Assembly: GCA_963995525.1 (NCBI GenBank)
Contig: OZ023208.1
Location: 22,522,120-22,586,119 of the forward strand
Reading direction: 5' to 3'
Length of the DNA stretch: 64,000 nt
Source: Escarpia spicata
Lineage: Eukaryota; Annelida; Polychaeta; Sabellida; Siboglinidae
Made by a program: the position numbers and the translations under genes. Positions 11,853 through 26,800 of the stretch are shown here, one piece after another (position 1 is the stretch's first letter; each line of letters begins with the position of its first letter). The notes beneath the pieces were generated by a model, which searched no databases, was not told the origin of the DNA, and was given only the letters and a program-made list of their open reading frames with translations.

Positions 11853-14800
11853 TCACTGAGACAGTCTGTGATGTGTCTTGCTTAGACACTCGTCATCAGA
11901 GTTGCTGTTGACACTGACCACTTGGGTCAGGTGCTGCACCAGTTCGTCCTCTGTGTAGAACTCGCTTGTGTCGTTGTATACGTCGATGTACTCAAAGAGA
12001 GGCTGCTCGTCCAATACCTGCAAACATTGGACGGACATCTACAGTCAGACCTAGGGTACTGGGATCTTCGAAATCAGCGGGATCTAGAGCAGTCGGATCA
12101 AAACAGTCGGATCTATAAAAGTCGACATGCCTCCCACCTAGTGCACAGAACCGTAAGTAACAAGATGTCAGAAGGCAGTCACAATGGTACTACCTCCTTG
12201 CCCAGGGCCACTACATGAACTGTCTTCTTTCTATTAAGCGTACAGTATGATTAAACAATATTTGAGACATAAAAATATGTCAAGTTTTGCCTTCTAATAA
12301 GCGCACACCCATTTTCTTTGGTTACCAAAACGACTTCACCGTCTCATGCTACATGGCAATACTTCCGTTATGATTCACCAAGTGGCGCCACCTACCAAAT
12401 CATGGGGTCCAGGGTTAACTCTAGTGTGGTCCGAGTTCTACAAGATTGAACAAGATTGCCACCCAGGGCTACAAGGTCCAGACGGCATGCGGACAAGGAA
12501 GCCTTTGGCTTATCGAGAGACCATCAATTTTTCAAATACGTAAAGCCCACCCTCCCCAAATAGATGTCTATTTTATTTTTAAACATATTCACACTGCTAG
12601 TATTAACACAATCACCAGCAAATTTGTTCGTCATTTACTGTTCTCTGAGAGAATGAGTATTTTCTCATATCCAACCTACACTGTTCCTTGACTAATGCCA
12701 CATTGTGCCCTCTTGTTCTACCAGGGTACTGCCTTCTTTAACCCTTTATTGGACGTTGTTGCCCTTAGGCATACCAGTTTTATACTTTTTGCTTGGTCTG
12801 TATTGCCATATTTGAAAAAACTACAATCAATGCAAAATCAATGCTGCCATGTCAAGTTAGTGTATATAAATATTTTTTCATAATTTGTTTCTGTATATGG
12901 TCCGTCGGATACATCATAACATAGGTGGTGAAGAATTTTTTATTTGGAAAAGTTGAAATAATTCATCCAATAAAGAATTAAGTTTGAAGAAAATATTTCT
13001 ATCAATATCTTCATAATCATTCAACATTTTAAAAACTTCTATTTGGTCTCCTCTTAGTCTCCTAATCTCTAATGTTGCCAACCTGCATTCTAATAGGCGT
13101 CTTTCATAACTAAGTTCTTTCAGTTCAGGAATCAGCTTAGTTGCGCTCTTCGTTGTACTCTTTCTAGCTTATCTGTCCTTCTTACGGTTTGGCCTCCATG
13201 CTTGTATGCAATATTCCAAATGTGGCCTAACTATTGCTTTGTGCAGTGGTACAATTAGCTGTTTGTCCTTATATGTGATATTTCTTCTAATTAGTACTAG
13301 TATTATTTTGGTTACCCTTTGAAGCAGCAATTCCACATTACTCTGAAACTTTCATGTCAGCACAAACTGTCACTCCTAAATCCTTTTCTTTTACTGTTTT
13401 ACCTAATATGGTATCCCCCATTATGTATTCCTTTGTCCACATTTCCTATTTGAATGCATTTACATTTCCCAAAATTTGCCATATTTTAGACCATTTGACT
13501 ATTACTCTCTATCTTCTGTCTATCAACCATGTTTCTATCCAGCTGACCACACCATCCCCTATACAATGTGCTTTAAATTTAGGCAACAATCTTTGATGTG
13601 GCACTTTATCAAATGCTTTCTGAAAATCCACTGGTGACCCATCGTCTACCCACTTTGTAATTTCTTTAAAAAAAACAAGATTGGTTAGACAAGCCCTAGC
13701 CTGAACCCATGTTGAGATTCATTTATTTATTTGTGTTTTACAAGGAATTCCACAATGTGGTTTCTTATAAGTGTTTCTAGTAATTTGCATGAAACTAATG
13801 TTAAGCTCACTGGTCTGTAAGTCTCTGTCTTGCTCCTCAATACCTTTTTAAATAAAGGCGTAATGTTTGCTTCTTTCCATTCTAGTGGAACGATTCTTTC
13901 TTTAAGTGACAAGTTAAAGAATATAGCAAGTTATGTACTGATCTGCTCAACAATTTCCTTTTATGCAGTTTCGGTGGTATTCCGTCAACTTCAGGTGATT
14001 TGTTTTCTTTCAACTTCTTAATTTCCTTGATATCATTTCAGGATTAACAAACAACTGACCTAATTCATCCCCCTCAAATTTAGTAACTGGTACTGACAGT
14101 GAACTTATATCTTCTGTGGTAAACACTGAGCTGAAATACTCATTCAGGGCCTCTGCCATCTGAAACCCATCAGATATTACATTTCCTGCACTGTTTTCAA
14201 GTGCTCTCACTTTACCTCAAACCTTCTGTTTACTCCTTGCATAAGCGTAGAAACTCTTGTTGTCATTTTTTATATCATTCACCAATTTGTTCTCAAAAGT
14301 TTGTTTAGATTTTCTAATTTCAGCTGTAACTATGTTAAGGGCCTCTTTGTTTGTAGTTGTTGTAGTCTTCAATATTGCCAGTGTCTCTATAAACTCCTCA
14401 CATAATTTGTTTGTAAGCAATCTTACGTACAGCCTCCTTTGAAAGGTGTTTCCCTTGCCTTGGATCGTTTCCCTTGCCTTTTCAGGGAATCAAATCTTTC
14501 AACAATACCCTCAATCTTGCCTCTCAAAACGGTCCAACATTCTGTTGCTGTCTTGTTCTTCATTAAGGTAGTCCAGTCTATGTGTGCTAAATATTTTCTT
14601 ATCTGTTTATATTTGCCTTTGTTGAAGTTTCTCCTCTAGCTTTTTACCATTATTCTTTGATTGTACTTTTATATTAAAATTGATCTGGTTATGATCACTA
14701 AATCCCAGAGGTTCATACTTTCATATTATCAACTAATTCGTTTTGAGAAGAGGACACCAAATCCAACATGTTCCCACCTCTGGTTGGTTCCAAAACATGT

Positions 14801-17800
14801 TGAGTAAGAAAACAGTCCTGTATTACAGGCAGAAACTGTTGCTCATCACCTCCAGCACTCTCTAGTGATATCCACTGAATATGTCCATGATTAAAATCAC
14901 CTATTATAAGACATTCCCCTTTACTCATCTCCTTTATAGCATTGTGCAGTTTTACATCATCCCCGTGCCATATGCTAGGACCGATAAACTAGTCCCATTG
15001 TTAATGTTGACTTTCTGGTTGTCTAACTTCCTGATAACAGAATCCCCCATGACCACTCGCAGTTTCCTCTCTTTCCCATTAACTACTGCATAACTCTTGC
15101 CTTCCTTCGGCTGCAGCTCCTCAACACCGACCTGTTTACCTTTGTTCCTCTGTCATATCACCTGACTTCCCTTCCTTGTTTGTGTTTCCGATCAACACCC
15201 TAACTATATCCTTTAAGAAGTCTACTTCCTTCTTTATACTTCTAACGTAACCACAACCCCGACATTCAAAATCTACCAACTGAGTTCTGTTGGATATCTA
15301 CCAGGCTCAACAGATGTGCCTGGCAAGTGATTTATGCATCCACATATGAGCACAACGATACCAGAACACTGCAAAGTCTGATCAGTTAGGTGGACATTTT
15401 GATCTTTTGTCATCACTGAGATTGGTAGAATTTAACTTAACAAGATTTAACAAGATTGCCACCCAGAGAATTAACTCTAGGTAGCAGGTGGACAAGGAAG
15501 CCCTTGGCTTATCGAGAGTCCGACCCTTTTATCTATGTGTATCCCGCCCGTCTGAGGTATGTGTCGATTTTATTTTTTAAACATATTCACGCTACTAGCA
15601 CCCACACAATCAGCAAGTAATCTGTTCCATTCATTTACAGTCCTTTGTGAAAACTTTCTTATATCCAATCTACTCTGCTCCTTTGCTAATGCAAGATCAT
15701 GTCCTCTAGTCCTTCTATCTTTCTTAACTGAGAAAAACATTTCTATCAATATTTTCATAACCCCTCAATATTTTAAACACTTCTATCTGATCTCCTCTCA
15801 ATCTCCTGGTCTCTAGTGTTGTTAAACCGCATTTTTTTAGGCGTATTTCGTAACTAAGATCCCTCAGATTTTGTATCATTTTAGTTGCTCTCCTCTGCAC
15901 TCTTTCTAGCATATCTATGTCCTTCCTGCGATATGGCCTCCACGCTTGAATACAATATTCTAAATGAGGCCTAACTATTGTTTTATACAGCGGTATTATT
16001 AGCTCTTTTTCCTTATACGTTATGTTTCGCCTAATTAATCCAAGGATTTGATTTCCCTTTGAAGCTGCAATTCCACACTGCTCTGAAATCTTCATATCAG
16101 CACTAACGGTTAACCCTAAGTCCTTTTCTTTTACAGTAGTACTTAGTACAGTACCCCCATTGTATATTCTACTTCTTCGTTCCCATGTCCTATGTGGAGG
16201 CATTTACATTTCCCAAAATTGAACATCATTTGCCACTTTTCAGACCATTTGATCAACCTGTCAAGATCATCTTGTAAATGCTGTCTATCTCCATCACTTT
16301 TAATCCTTCTAAACACTTTTGTATCATCCGCAAATTTCAACACCTTGCTTGTTATTTCATCATCCAAATCGTTGATGTATATTAAGAATAATATAGGACC
16401 TAATACTGATCCCTGTGGTACCCCACTCAATACCGATTTCCAGTTTGAAGCCTCCCCATCAACTACTACACGTTGTCTTCTGTCAATCAGCCATTGTTCT
16501 ATCCAGTTTATTATACAATTTCCTATGCCATGGGCCTTTAGTTTAAGCAGTAATCTTTGATGTGGTACTTTGTCAAAAGCTTTTTGAAAATCTAAGTAGA
16601 CGATATCTACTGGTGATCCCTCATCTACCCACTTAGTGATGTCTTCCAAAAAACATAACATATTTGTTAAGCATGACCTCGCTTTAAAAAAACCATGTTG
16701 AGATGGGTTTATCAAGTTTTGTTTAACAAGAAAATCCACCATGTGATCTTTAATTAGTCTTTCTAATAATTTACAAATCACTGATGTTAAACTCACTGGT
16801 CTATAGTTCTCTGACTTGTTTCTCGAACCTTTTTTGAATAACGGTATAATGTTTGCCTCTTTCCATTCTAAAGGAAACACTCCCTCTTCTAATGACAAGT
16901 TGAAAACAGTTGCAAGTGGTATGCTAATTTGTTCTACAATTTCCAATAGTAGTTTGGGTGGAATACCATCCACTCCAGGTGATTTATTATCCTTCATAGC
17001 CCTTATTTTCTTAGCTACCATTTCCGGGGTTACAATTAATTGTCCTAAATAGTCTGAATCTGCCCCCTTGAACTTAGCCTCTGGTATTGGCAGTGAACTT
17101 ATATCTTCCCTGGTAAACACTGAACTTACAATGATGTATTCAACAGTGAAGGTTGGCCTTGGCCTAGGCCTGGGTCTTGGAGATCGCTGTCACGGTGTCA
17201 GATGCTGCTAAACAGGGGGATGTATGTGCAAGTATGCTACAAAGAACAAATACAGTAAGAAGACAATGGTAGTACCTTCTTGCCAAGGGCCACTACGTGA
17301 GGCAGTCCGAGTGTCTTAGCTTGAGCCAGTCTGCGGCCAATGGTCAGCTGCAGCCTGTCGTCCAGCAAGATGTCCCCTGCCAGACTGGACACAGCGTTGA
17401 GACGTGAGTAAAGCTGCTCAGCTGTGGCCATCGTTACGTCACTCTTGAAACCTTTCTGTTGCACCAAAGTGGAACCAGTCAGTCTGTCTGAGATAAACTG
17501 TCATCAGTGTCATAGCTGGTGGTATTACAGACAGGACACTCAAAGTTGTCAGTGTTACAAACAGGACACACAGAGTTGTCGATATTACAAACATAACACT
17601 AAATGTTGTCATTATTACAGACAGGACACTAAAAGTTGTCAGTGTTACAACAGGATACATAGAGTTGTCGATATTACAAACATAACACTAAATGTTGTCA
17701 TTATTACAGACAGGACACTCAAAGTTGTCAGTGTTACAAACAGGACACATAGAGTTGTCGATATTACAAACATAACACTAAATGTTGTCATTATTACAGA

Positions 17801-20800
17801 CAGGACACTGAAAGTTGTTGGTATTACAGACAGGACACTGAAAGTTGTTGGCATTACAGACAGGATACTCAATGTTGTCTGTATTTAAAGACAGGGCACT
17901 CAAAGTTATTGGTATTACAGACAGGACACTCAAAGTTGTCGATATTACAGACAGGACACTCAATGATGTCTGTATTAAAGACAGGACACTCATTGTTGTT
18001 GGTTTTACAGACAGGACACTCAAAGTTGTCAGTATTAGACAGGACACTCAAAGTTGTTGGTATTACAGACAGGACTCTCAAAGTTGTCTGTATTACAGAT
18101 AGGACACTCAGTGTTGTCGGTATTACAGACAGGACACTCAATGTTGTCTGTATTAAAGACAGAACACTCATTGTTGTTGGTTTTACAGACAGGACACTCA
18201 AAGTTGTCAGTATTAGACAGGACACTCAAAGTTTTTAGTATTACAGACAGGACACTCAATGTTGTCAATATTAGACAGGACACTAAAAGTTGTTGGTATT
18301 ACAGACAGGACACTCAAAGTTGTCTGTACTACAGCCAGGACACTGAATATTGTCGCTATTACAGACAGGGCACTCAAAGTTGTTAGTATTACAGACAGGA
18401 TGCTCAATGTTGTCGGTATTACAAACGGGACAGTCAAAGTTGTTGGCATTACAAAAAGGATATTCAAAGTTTATGTTATTACACATAAACACACAAACAT
18501 TTTGTGTTCGCTCTTGTTTGACCTGGTAAGTTTTGCTTACAAATTTTATGAAACGCTGTATTAGAAGGGGCACGAGAATGCACACACACAAATATGTGTG
18601 AATGCATGCAAGGTGTGTGTATACACACATGCATGCACACATACAACATGTGCACACATGCAGCTTTAGTTGAGAGGACATCTTACTTTCTGTGGAATCA
18701 GACAGATCTGGTAGGGAGCCAGGAGACTTGGCCAGCGAATCTCATCATCCAAGGACAGCACTTCAACAGCTGTAGCCAGTAGGCGAGTCACTCCAATGCC
18801 AAAGCACCCCATGAATAGTAATCTGAAACATCCCAATGCCAAAGTACCCCATGAATGGTAGTCTGAAACATCCCAATGCCAAAGCACCCCATGAATAGTA
18901 ATCTGAAACATCCCAATGCCAAAGCACCTCATGAATGGTAATCTGAAACATCCCAGGCCACAGCATTCCATGTATAGTAATCAGAAACATCCCAATGCCA
19001 TAGCACCCCATGTATAGTAATCTGAATCATCCCAATGCCATAGCACCCCATGTATAGTAATCTGAAACACCCCAATGCCATAGCACCCCATGTATAGTAA
19101 TCTGAAACATCACAATGCCATAGCATTCCATGTATAGTAATCTGAAACACCCCAATGCCACAGCACCCCATGTATAGTAATCTGAAACACCCCAATGCCA
19201 TAGCACCCCATGTATAGTAATCTGAAACACCCCAATGCCATAGCCCCCATGTATAGTAATCTGAAACATCCCAATGCCATAGCACCCCATGTATAGTAAT
19301 CTGAAACACCACAATGCCATAGCACCCCATGTATAGTAATCTGAAACACCCCAATGCCACAGCACCCCATGTACAGTAATCTGAAACACACCAATGCCAC
19401 AGCACCCCATGTATAGTAATCTGAAACACACCACTGCCATAGCACCCCATGTATAGTAATCTGAAACACACCACTGCCATAGCACCCCATGTATAGTAAT
19501 CTGAAACACCCCAATGCCACAGCACCCCATGTATAATAATCTGAAACACCACAATGCCATAGCACCCCATGTATAGTAATCTGAAACACCCCAATGCCAT
19601 AGTATTCCAGGTATAGCAATCTGAAACACCCCAAAGCCATAGCACCCCATATATAGTAATCTTAAATACCCCAATACCATAGCACCCTGTTTATAGTAAT
19701 CTGAAACACCCCAACGCCATAGCACCCCATGTAGAGTAGTCTGAAACACTACAATAATACAGCAATCCAAATACCACGGAATACCTTCTAAAAGTTACAA
19801 TTCACTCACAGCTAGGCAAGTTTGCCATCCAGAGCAATAACTGTTTCTTAACTTTCATTTCTGGAATTACCATTAACTCCTGCCAATAGTGACAAAGTTA
19901 TATATCAGAATGAAGTGTTTGTGTGAAATGTAAACAGTGTGGATACCTTTTCTTCTGTTGATTATCAGTGTACCTTGCTTTAAATACCTCCGTGTACCGA
20001 GTGCCCAATAGGAATGCATGGGCTACCTACAACATCAAACGACACTTAGGACATTTGTGAAGACATGGGCTACCTACATCAAATGACACTTAGGACACTT
20101 GTCAAGGCATGGGCTACTACATCAAATGACACTTAGGACACTTGTCAAGGCATGGGCTACCTACAATGTCAAATGACACTTAGGACACTTGCCATGGCAT
20201 GGGCTACCTACAACATCAAATGACACTTAGGAAACTTGTCAAGACATGAGCTACCTATGTCAAATGACACTTAGGACACTTGTCAAGGCATGGGCTACAT
20301 ACGTCAAATAACATGTATGACACTTGTCAAGGCATGGGCTACTACAACATCAAATGACACTTAAGACATTTGTGAAGGCATGGGCTACGTAGAACGTCAA
20401 ATGACACTTAAGACACTTGTCAAGGCATGGGCTACCTACAATGTCAAATGACACTTAAGACACTTGTCAAGGCATGGGCTACCTACAATGTCAAATGACA
20501 CTTAGAACACTTGTCCTGTGCGGCGGTGTCGAACCTTGGGCAAGTTCGTTTACTCTACTTCAGTTCACTCAGCTGTATGAATGAGTACCTTGTTATAGAC
20601 AGTGGTGGATATTTGTGTACGAAGTCTTAATTTTTTATTAATTGCAGCGTGGCCGAATGTCGAGATGGTGTTTGATTGAACAGGTCTGCCAGGGAGTAAA
20701 GCACTTTGAGCAGTCCTGAAGACTGGATACTGCGCTATATAAGAACTTACCTTTACTTTTTTTTACTTAGGACACTTGTCAAGGCATGGGTTACCTACAA

Positions 20801-23800
20801 CGTCAAATGACACTTGGGACACTTGTCAAGGCATAGGCTACCTACAAGGTCTTCATTCATAGTTTTATTTCTTCACTGATGACTAGAACTATAAGGAGTG
20901 ACTGTGTATGGCCTGGACGACATCGTACAACTTACTTCAACGCCCGACACTTTCTTGAAGTTGCCTTCACAGTCAGGCATATCACAGTTCAACATGTCTA
21001 CGTGTTCCGGATCTACAGCAGAAAAAAAAAAAAAAAATCGCATTGTGCAGGTGCTGCAGATGCACATTGCTGTCTTATTAGTGATTTACAATAAGCTAAA
21101 AAACACTCAATGGGTACCTTTCTGGTAAAGTCTCATTTCATGGCTTATGCCGAAACCAACATGTTGCCGTTCATCCTTATTGCGAGTGATGACACCGTTC
21201 ACCCCTATTTAGGTTAGTTCATTCACCCCTGTTTAGGATGATCCACCAAGATATTTTCTTCATATAAATTTAATGTTGACATACAACATTTGACGCATCC
21301 AACATTTGGCCAGCCTCCGAGATGTGTGAGCACTTGGTAACAGAATGTACCATACTTGACTACGCATTCACTGTCACACAGCACAGATGTTATGGCTAAA
21401 TCTGATTGAAATTTGACTAGCTGTTTTCATGAACAGCTATGAAAGAAAGTAGAGTAAAAACAAATAAAGGAACTGTTACTACTCTAACAATACAAAGGGT
21501 ACATAGCTAACTGCGACTGCTCATTGGGACATTTCCAATCCACTCATCGACCAACTCCTCATTCAACCATTTCCAATCCAGTCACCTACCAACTCCTCAT
21601 TCAACCATTTCCAATCCACTCACCTACCAACTCCTCATTCAACCATTTCCAATCCACTCACCTACCAACTCCTCGTTGAAACCTTTTCCACACCTGCAAA
21701 AAAAGAATGTATTGCATTAGTTAGCTAGCGTGTACAAATTTATTGTAGGTTTTCTATAAATGATAAGTTATATAAAAGTATACTTGACTTGGTTGCTTGT
21801 AAAGATAAAATAAATCCACAAACATTAACTGATTTGTTTCCTAAAGTATTGTACAACTCTTTCTAAGCAATTAAGCACTGAGAAAAACTATGATTATAAC
21901 AATGTGTAATGTCTTTAGTGTTACAATTAAATCCATTGCCAATATTAATTAGTGAATGCCGTGTTCTGTGAGATACAGTAAACCTTGCCCAAGTCCAATT
22001 CAATCGGACCGATAGATTTATTGCTACATTGGAAGATGGCGTCTTCCCCCACCCTGAGACTTACTTCCTATATTGGAATATGGTGTCTTCCCCCACCCTG
22101 AGACTTACTTCCTATATTGGAAGATGGTGTCTTCCCACACCCTGAGACATACTTCCTATATTGGAAGATGGTGTCTTCCCCCACCCTGAGACTTACTTCC
22201 TATATTGGAATATGGTGTCTTCCCCCACCCCGAGACTTACTTCCTATACTGGAATATGGTGTCTTCCCCCACCCTGAGACTTACTTCCTATATTGAAATA
22301 TGGTGTCTTCCCCCACCCTGAGACTTACTTCCTATATTGGAATATGGTGTCTTCCCCCACCCTGAGACTTACTTCCTATATTGGAATATGGTGTCTTCCC
22401 CCACCCTGAGACTTACTTCCTATATTGGAATATGGTGTCTTCCCCCACCGTGAGACTTACTTCCTATACTGGAAGATGGTGTCTTCCCCCACCGTGAGAC
22501 TTACTTCCTACACTGGAAGATGGTGTCTTCCCCAACTCCTGCCATAAGCTGAAACTCGTGTGATTGCTTTCCTCCCATTGCACCAGTGCTTGCTTCAACT
22601 GCATAACAAAGTTACAAGGATCTTTACAACATCGCACTAGAGCTCACTTCAACTGCATAACAAAGTCACAATGGCATTTGCAATGTTGCACCAGTGGTAG
22701 TTTCAATTACATAACAAAGTTACAAGCATCTTTACAACTTTGCACCAGAGCTCACTTCAACTGCATAACAAAGTCACAATGGCATTTGCAATGTTGCACC
22801 AGTGGTAGCTTCAATTACATAACAAAGTTACAAGCATCTTTACAACATTGCACTAGAGCTCACTTCAACTGCATAACACAGTCACAATGGCATTTGCAAT
22901 GTTGCACCAGTGGTAGCTTCAATTACATAACAAAGTTACAAGGATCTTTACAACATTGCACCAGAGCTCACTTCAACTGCATAACAAAGTCACAATGGCA
23001 TTTGCAATGTTGCACCAGTGGCAGCTTCAACTACATAACAAAGTTACAAGGATCTTTACAGGATTGCACCAGAGCTCACTTCAACTGCATAACAAAGTCA
23101 CAATGGCATTTGCAATGTTGCACCAGTGGTAGCTTCAATTACATAACAAAGTTACAAGGATCTTTACAACATTGCACTAGAGCTCACTTCAACTGCATAA
23201 CAAAGTCACAATGGCATTTGCAATGTTGCACCAGTGGTAGCTTCAATTACATAACAAAGTTACAAGGATCTTTACAACATTGCACTAGAGCTCACTTCAA
23301 CTGCATAACAAAATCATAATGGCATTTGCAACATTGCACCAGCGGTAGCTTCAACTACATAACAAAGTTACAAGGATCTTTACAACATTGCACCAGAGCT
23401 CGCTTCAACTGCATAACAAAGTCACAATGGCATTTGCAATGTTGCACCAGTGGTAGCTTCAACTACATAACAAAGTTACACATATCTTTACAGCATTGTA
23501 CCAGAGCTCACTTCAACTGCATAACAAAGTCACAGTGGCATTTGCAATGTTGCACCAGCGGTAGCTTCAACTACATAACAAAATTACAAGGATCTTTACA
23601 ACATTGCACCAGAGCTCACTTCAACTGCATAACAAAGTCACAATGGCATTTACAACGTTGCACCAGTGGTAGCTTCAATTACATAACAAAGTTACACATA
23701 TCTTTACAGCATTGCACCAGAGCTCACTTCAACTGCATAACAAAGTCACAGTGGCATTTGCAATGTTGCACCAGCGGTAGCTTCAACTACATAACAAAGT

Positions 23801-26800
23801 TACAAGGATCTTTACAGCATTGCACCAGAGCTCACTTCAACTGCATAACAAAGTCACAATGGCATTTGCAATGTTGCACCAGTGGTAGCTTCAACTACAT
23901 AACAAAGTTACAAGGATCTTTACAGCATTGCACCAGAGCTCACTTCAACTGCATAACAAAGTCACAATGGCATTTGCAATGTTGCACCAGTGGCAGCTTC
24001 AACTACATAACAAAGTTACATGGATCTTTACAGCATTGCACCAGAGCTCACTTCAACTGCATAACAAAGTCACAATGGCATTTGTAATGTTGCACCAGTG
24101 GTAGCTTCAACTACATAACAAAGTTACAAGTATCTTTACAACATTGCACCAGAGCTCACTTCAACTGCATAACACAGTCACAATGGCATTTGCAATGTTG
24201 CACCAGTGGCAGCTTCAACTACATAACAAAGTTACAAGGATCTTTACAGCATTGCACCAGAGCTCACTTCAACTGCATAACAAAGTCACAATGGCATTTG
24301 CAATGTTGCACCAGTGGTAGCTTCAATTACATAACAAAGTTACAAGGATCTTTACAACATTGCACTAGAGCTCACTTCAACTGCATAACAAAGTCACAAT
24401 GGCATTTGCAATGTTGCACCAGTGGTAGCTTCAATTACATAACAAAGTTACAAGGATCTTTACAACATTGCACTAGAGCTCACTTCAACTGCATAACAAA
24501 ATCATAATGGCATTTGCAACATTGCACCAGCGGTAGCTTCAACTACATAACAAAGTTACAAGGATCTTTACAACATTGCACCAGAGCTCGCTTCAACTGC
24601 ATAACAAAGTCACAATGGCATTTGCAATGTTGCACCAGTGGTAGCTTCAACTACATAACAAAGTTACACATATCTTTACAGCATTGCACCAGAGCTCACT
24701 TCAACTGCATAACAAAGTCACAGTGGCATTTGCAATGTTGCACCAGCGGTAGCTTCAACTACATAACAAAATTACACATATCTTTACAGCATTGCACCAG
24801 AGCTCACTTCAACTGCATAACAAAGTCACAGTGGCATTTGCAATGTTGCACCAGCGGTAGCTTCAACTACATAACAAAATTACAAGGATCTTTACAACAT
24901 TGCACCAGAGCTCACTTCAACTGCATAACAAAGTCACAATGGCATTTACAACGTTGCACCAGTGGTAGCTTCAATTACATAACAAAGTTACACATATCTT
25001 TACAGCATTGCACCAGAGCTCACTTCAACTGCATAACAAAGTCACAGTGGCATTTGCAATGTTGCACCAGCGGTAGCTTCAACTACATAACAAAGTTACA
25101 AGGATCTTTACAGCATTGCACCAGAGCTCACTTCAACTGCATAACAAAGTCACAGTGGCATTTGCAACATTGCACCAGCGGTAGCTTCAACTACATAACA
25201 AAGTTACAAGGATCTTTACAGCATTGCACCAGAGCTCACTTCAACTGCATAACAAAGTCACAATGGCATTTGCAATGTTGCACCAGTGGTAGCTTCAACT
25301 ACATAACAAAGTTACAAGGATCTTTACAGCATTGCACCAGAGCTCACTTCAACTGCATAACAAAGTCACAATGGCATTTGCAATGTTGCACCAGTGGCAG
25401 CTTCAACTACATAACAAAGTTACATGGATCTTTACAGCATTGCACCAGAGCTCACTTCAACTGCATAACAAAGTCACAATGGCATTTGTAATGTTGCACC
25501 AGTGGTAGCTTCAACTACATAACAAAGTTACAAGTATCTTTACAACATTGCACCAGAGCTCACTTCAACTGCATAACAAAGTCACAATTGCATTTGCAAC
25601 GTTGCACCAGTGGTAGCTTCAACTACATAACAAAGTTACAAGGATCTTTACAGCATTGCACCAGAGCTCACTTCAACTGCATAACAAAGTCACAATGGCA
25701 TTTTCAATGTTGCACCAGTGGTAGCTTCAACTACATAACAAAGTTACAAGGATCTTTACAACATTGCACCAGAGCTCACTTCAACTGCATAACAAAGTCA
25801 CAATTGCATTTGCAACGTTGCACCAGTGGTAGCTTCAACTACATAACAAAGTTACAAGGATCTTTACAGCATTGCACCAGAGCTCACTTCAACTGCATAA
25901 CAAAGTCACAATGGCATTTGCAATGTTGCACCAGTGGTAGCTTCAACTACATAACAAAGTTACAAGGATCTTTACAGCATTGCACCAGAGCTCACTTCAA
26001 CTGCATAACAAAGTCACAATGGCATTTGCAATGTTGCACCAGTGGCAGCTTCAACTACATAACAAAGTTACATGGATCTTTACAGCATTGCACCAGAGCT
26101 CACTTCAACTGCATAACAAAGTCACAATGGCATTTGTAATGTTGCACCAGTGGTAGCTTCAACTACATAACAAAGTTACAAGTATCTTTACAACATTGCA
26201 CCAGAGCTCACTTCAACTGCATAACAAAGTCACAATTGCATTTGCAACGTTGCACCAGTGGTAGCTTCAACTACATAACAAAGTTACATGGATATTTCAG
26301 ACCTGCCTACCCCAAAAACTTCCTGTCAGTAATCCATGTTCCCATTTACACTGATTTTCAGAAATATAGGCTTCCAGTAAGTAATATAATTCCTGTCAGT
26401 GTCAGTATTTTGTCACCGGGGGGGGGGGGGGGTAGTGACGGGTCAAAACCATTACATTACACTGTCATCGACATCGCCTAGACTCTAGTGATTGTATGAT
26501 AGGCTGTAAATGATAGACTAAACTCCTCAATAAATACACTAACTTAGTCTTAATACAGTCAGTTGGCCTAACACTACAAGTACAACACTCACAACATTTT
26601 TGCATTACACATTTCTTTTTGGTTGGCGGTGGCGTCGTTTCGCTGTCAGCCATTGTTTCGTGCCGCGTGACTTCGTTTTGTTTGATCGCGGAAATGCGAA
26701 TTTGTCATAACGCTGTTTCCTATTGGTTAGATTACGACCAGACTCAGCGAATGAAAAACCAAGTCACAACATGCTGCATACATATGCTGCCACCTGTTGA

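Noticed and set aside
22564..26481. Long plus-strand open frames of 81-325 codons with units like [17 protein letters not shown]
   Set aside because: They are translations of the 54-bp minisatellite on the strand opposite to PARS2. Regular period, no homology, and the frame stays open only because the unit lacks stops.
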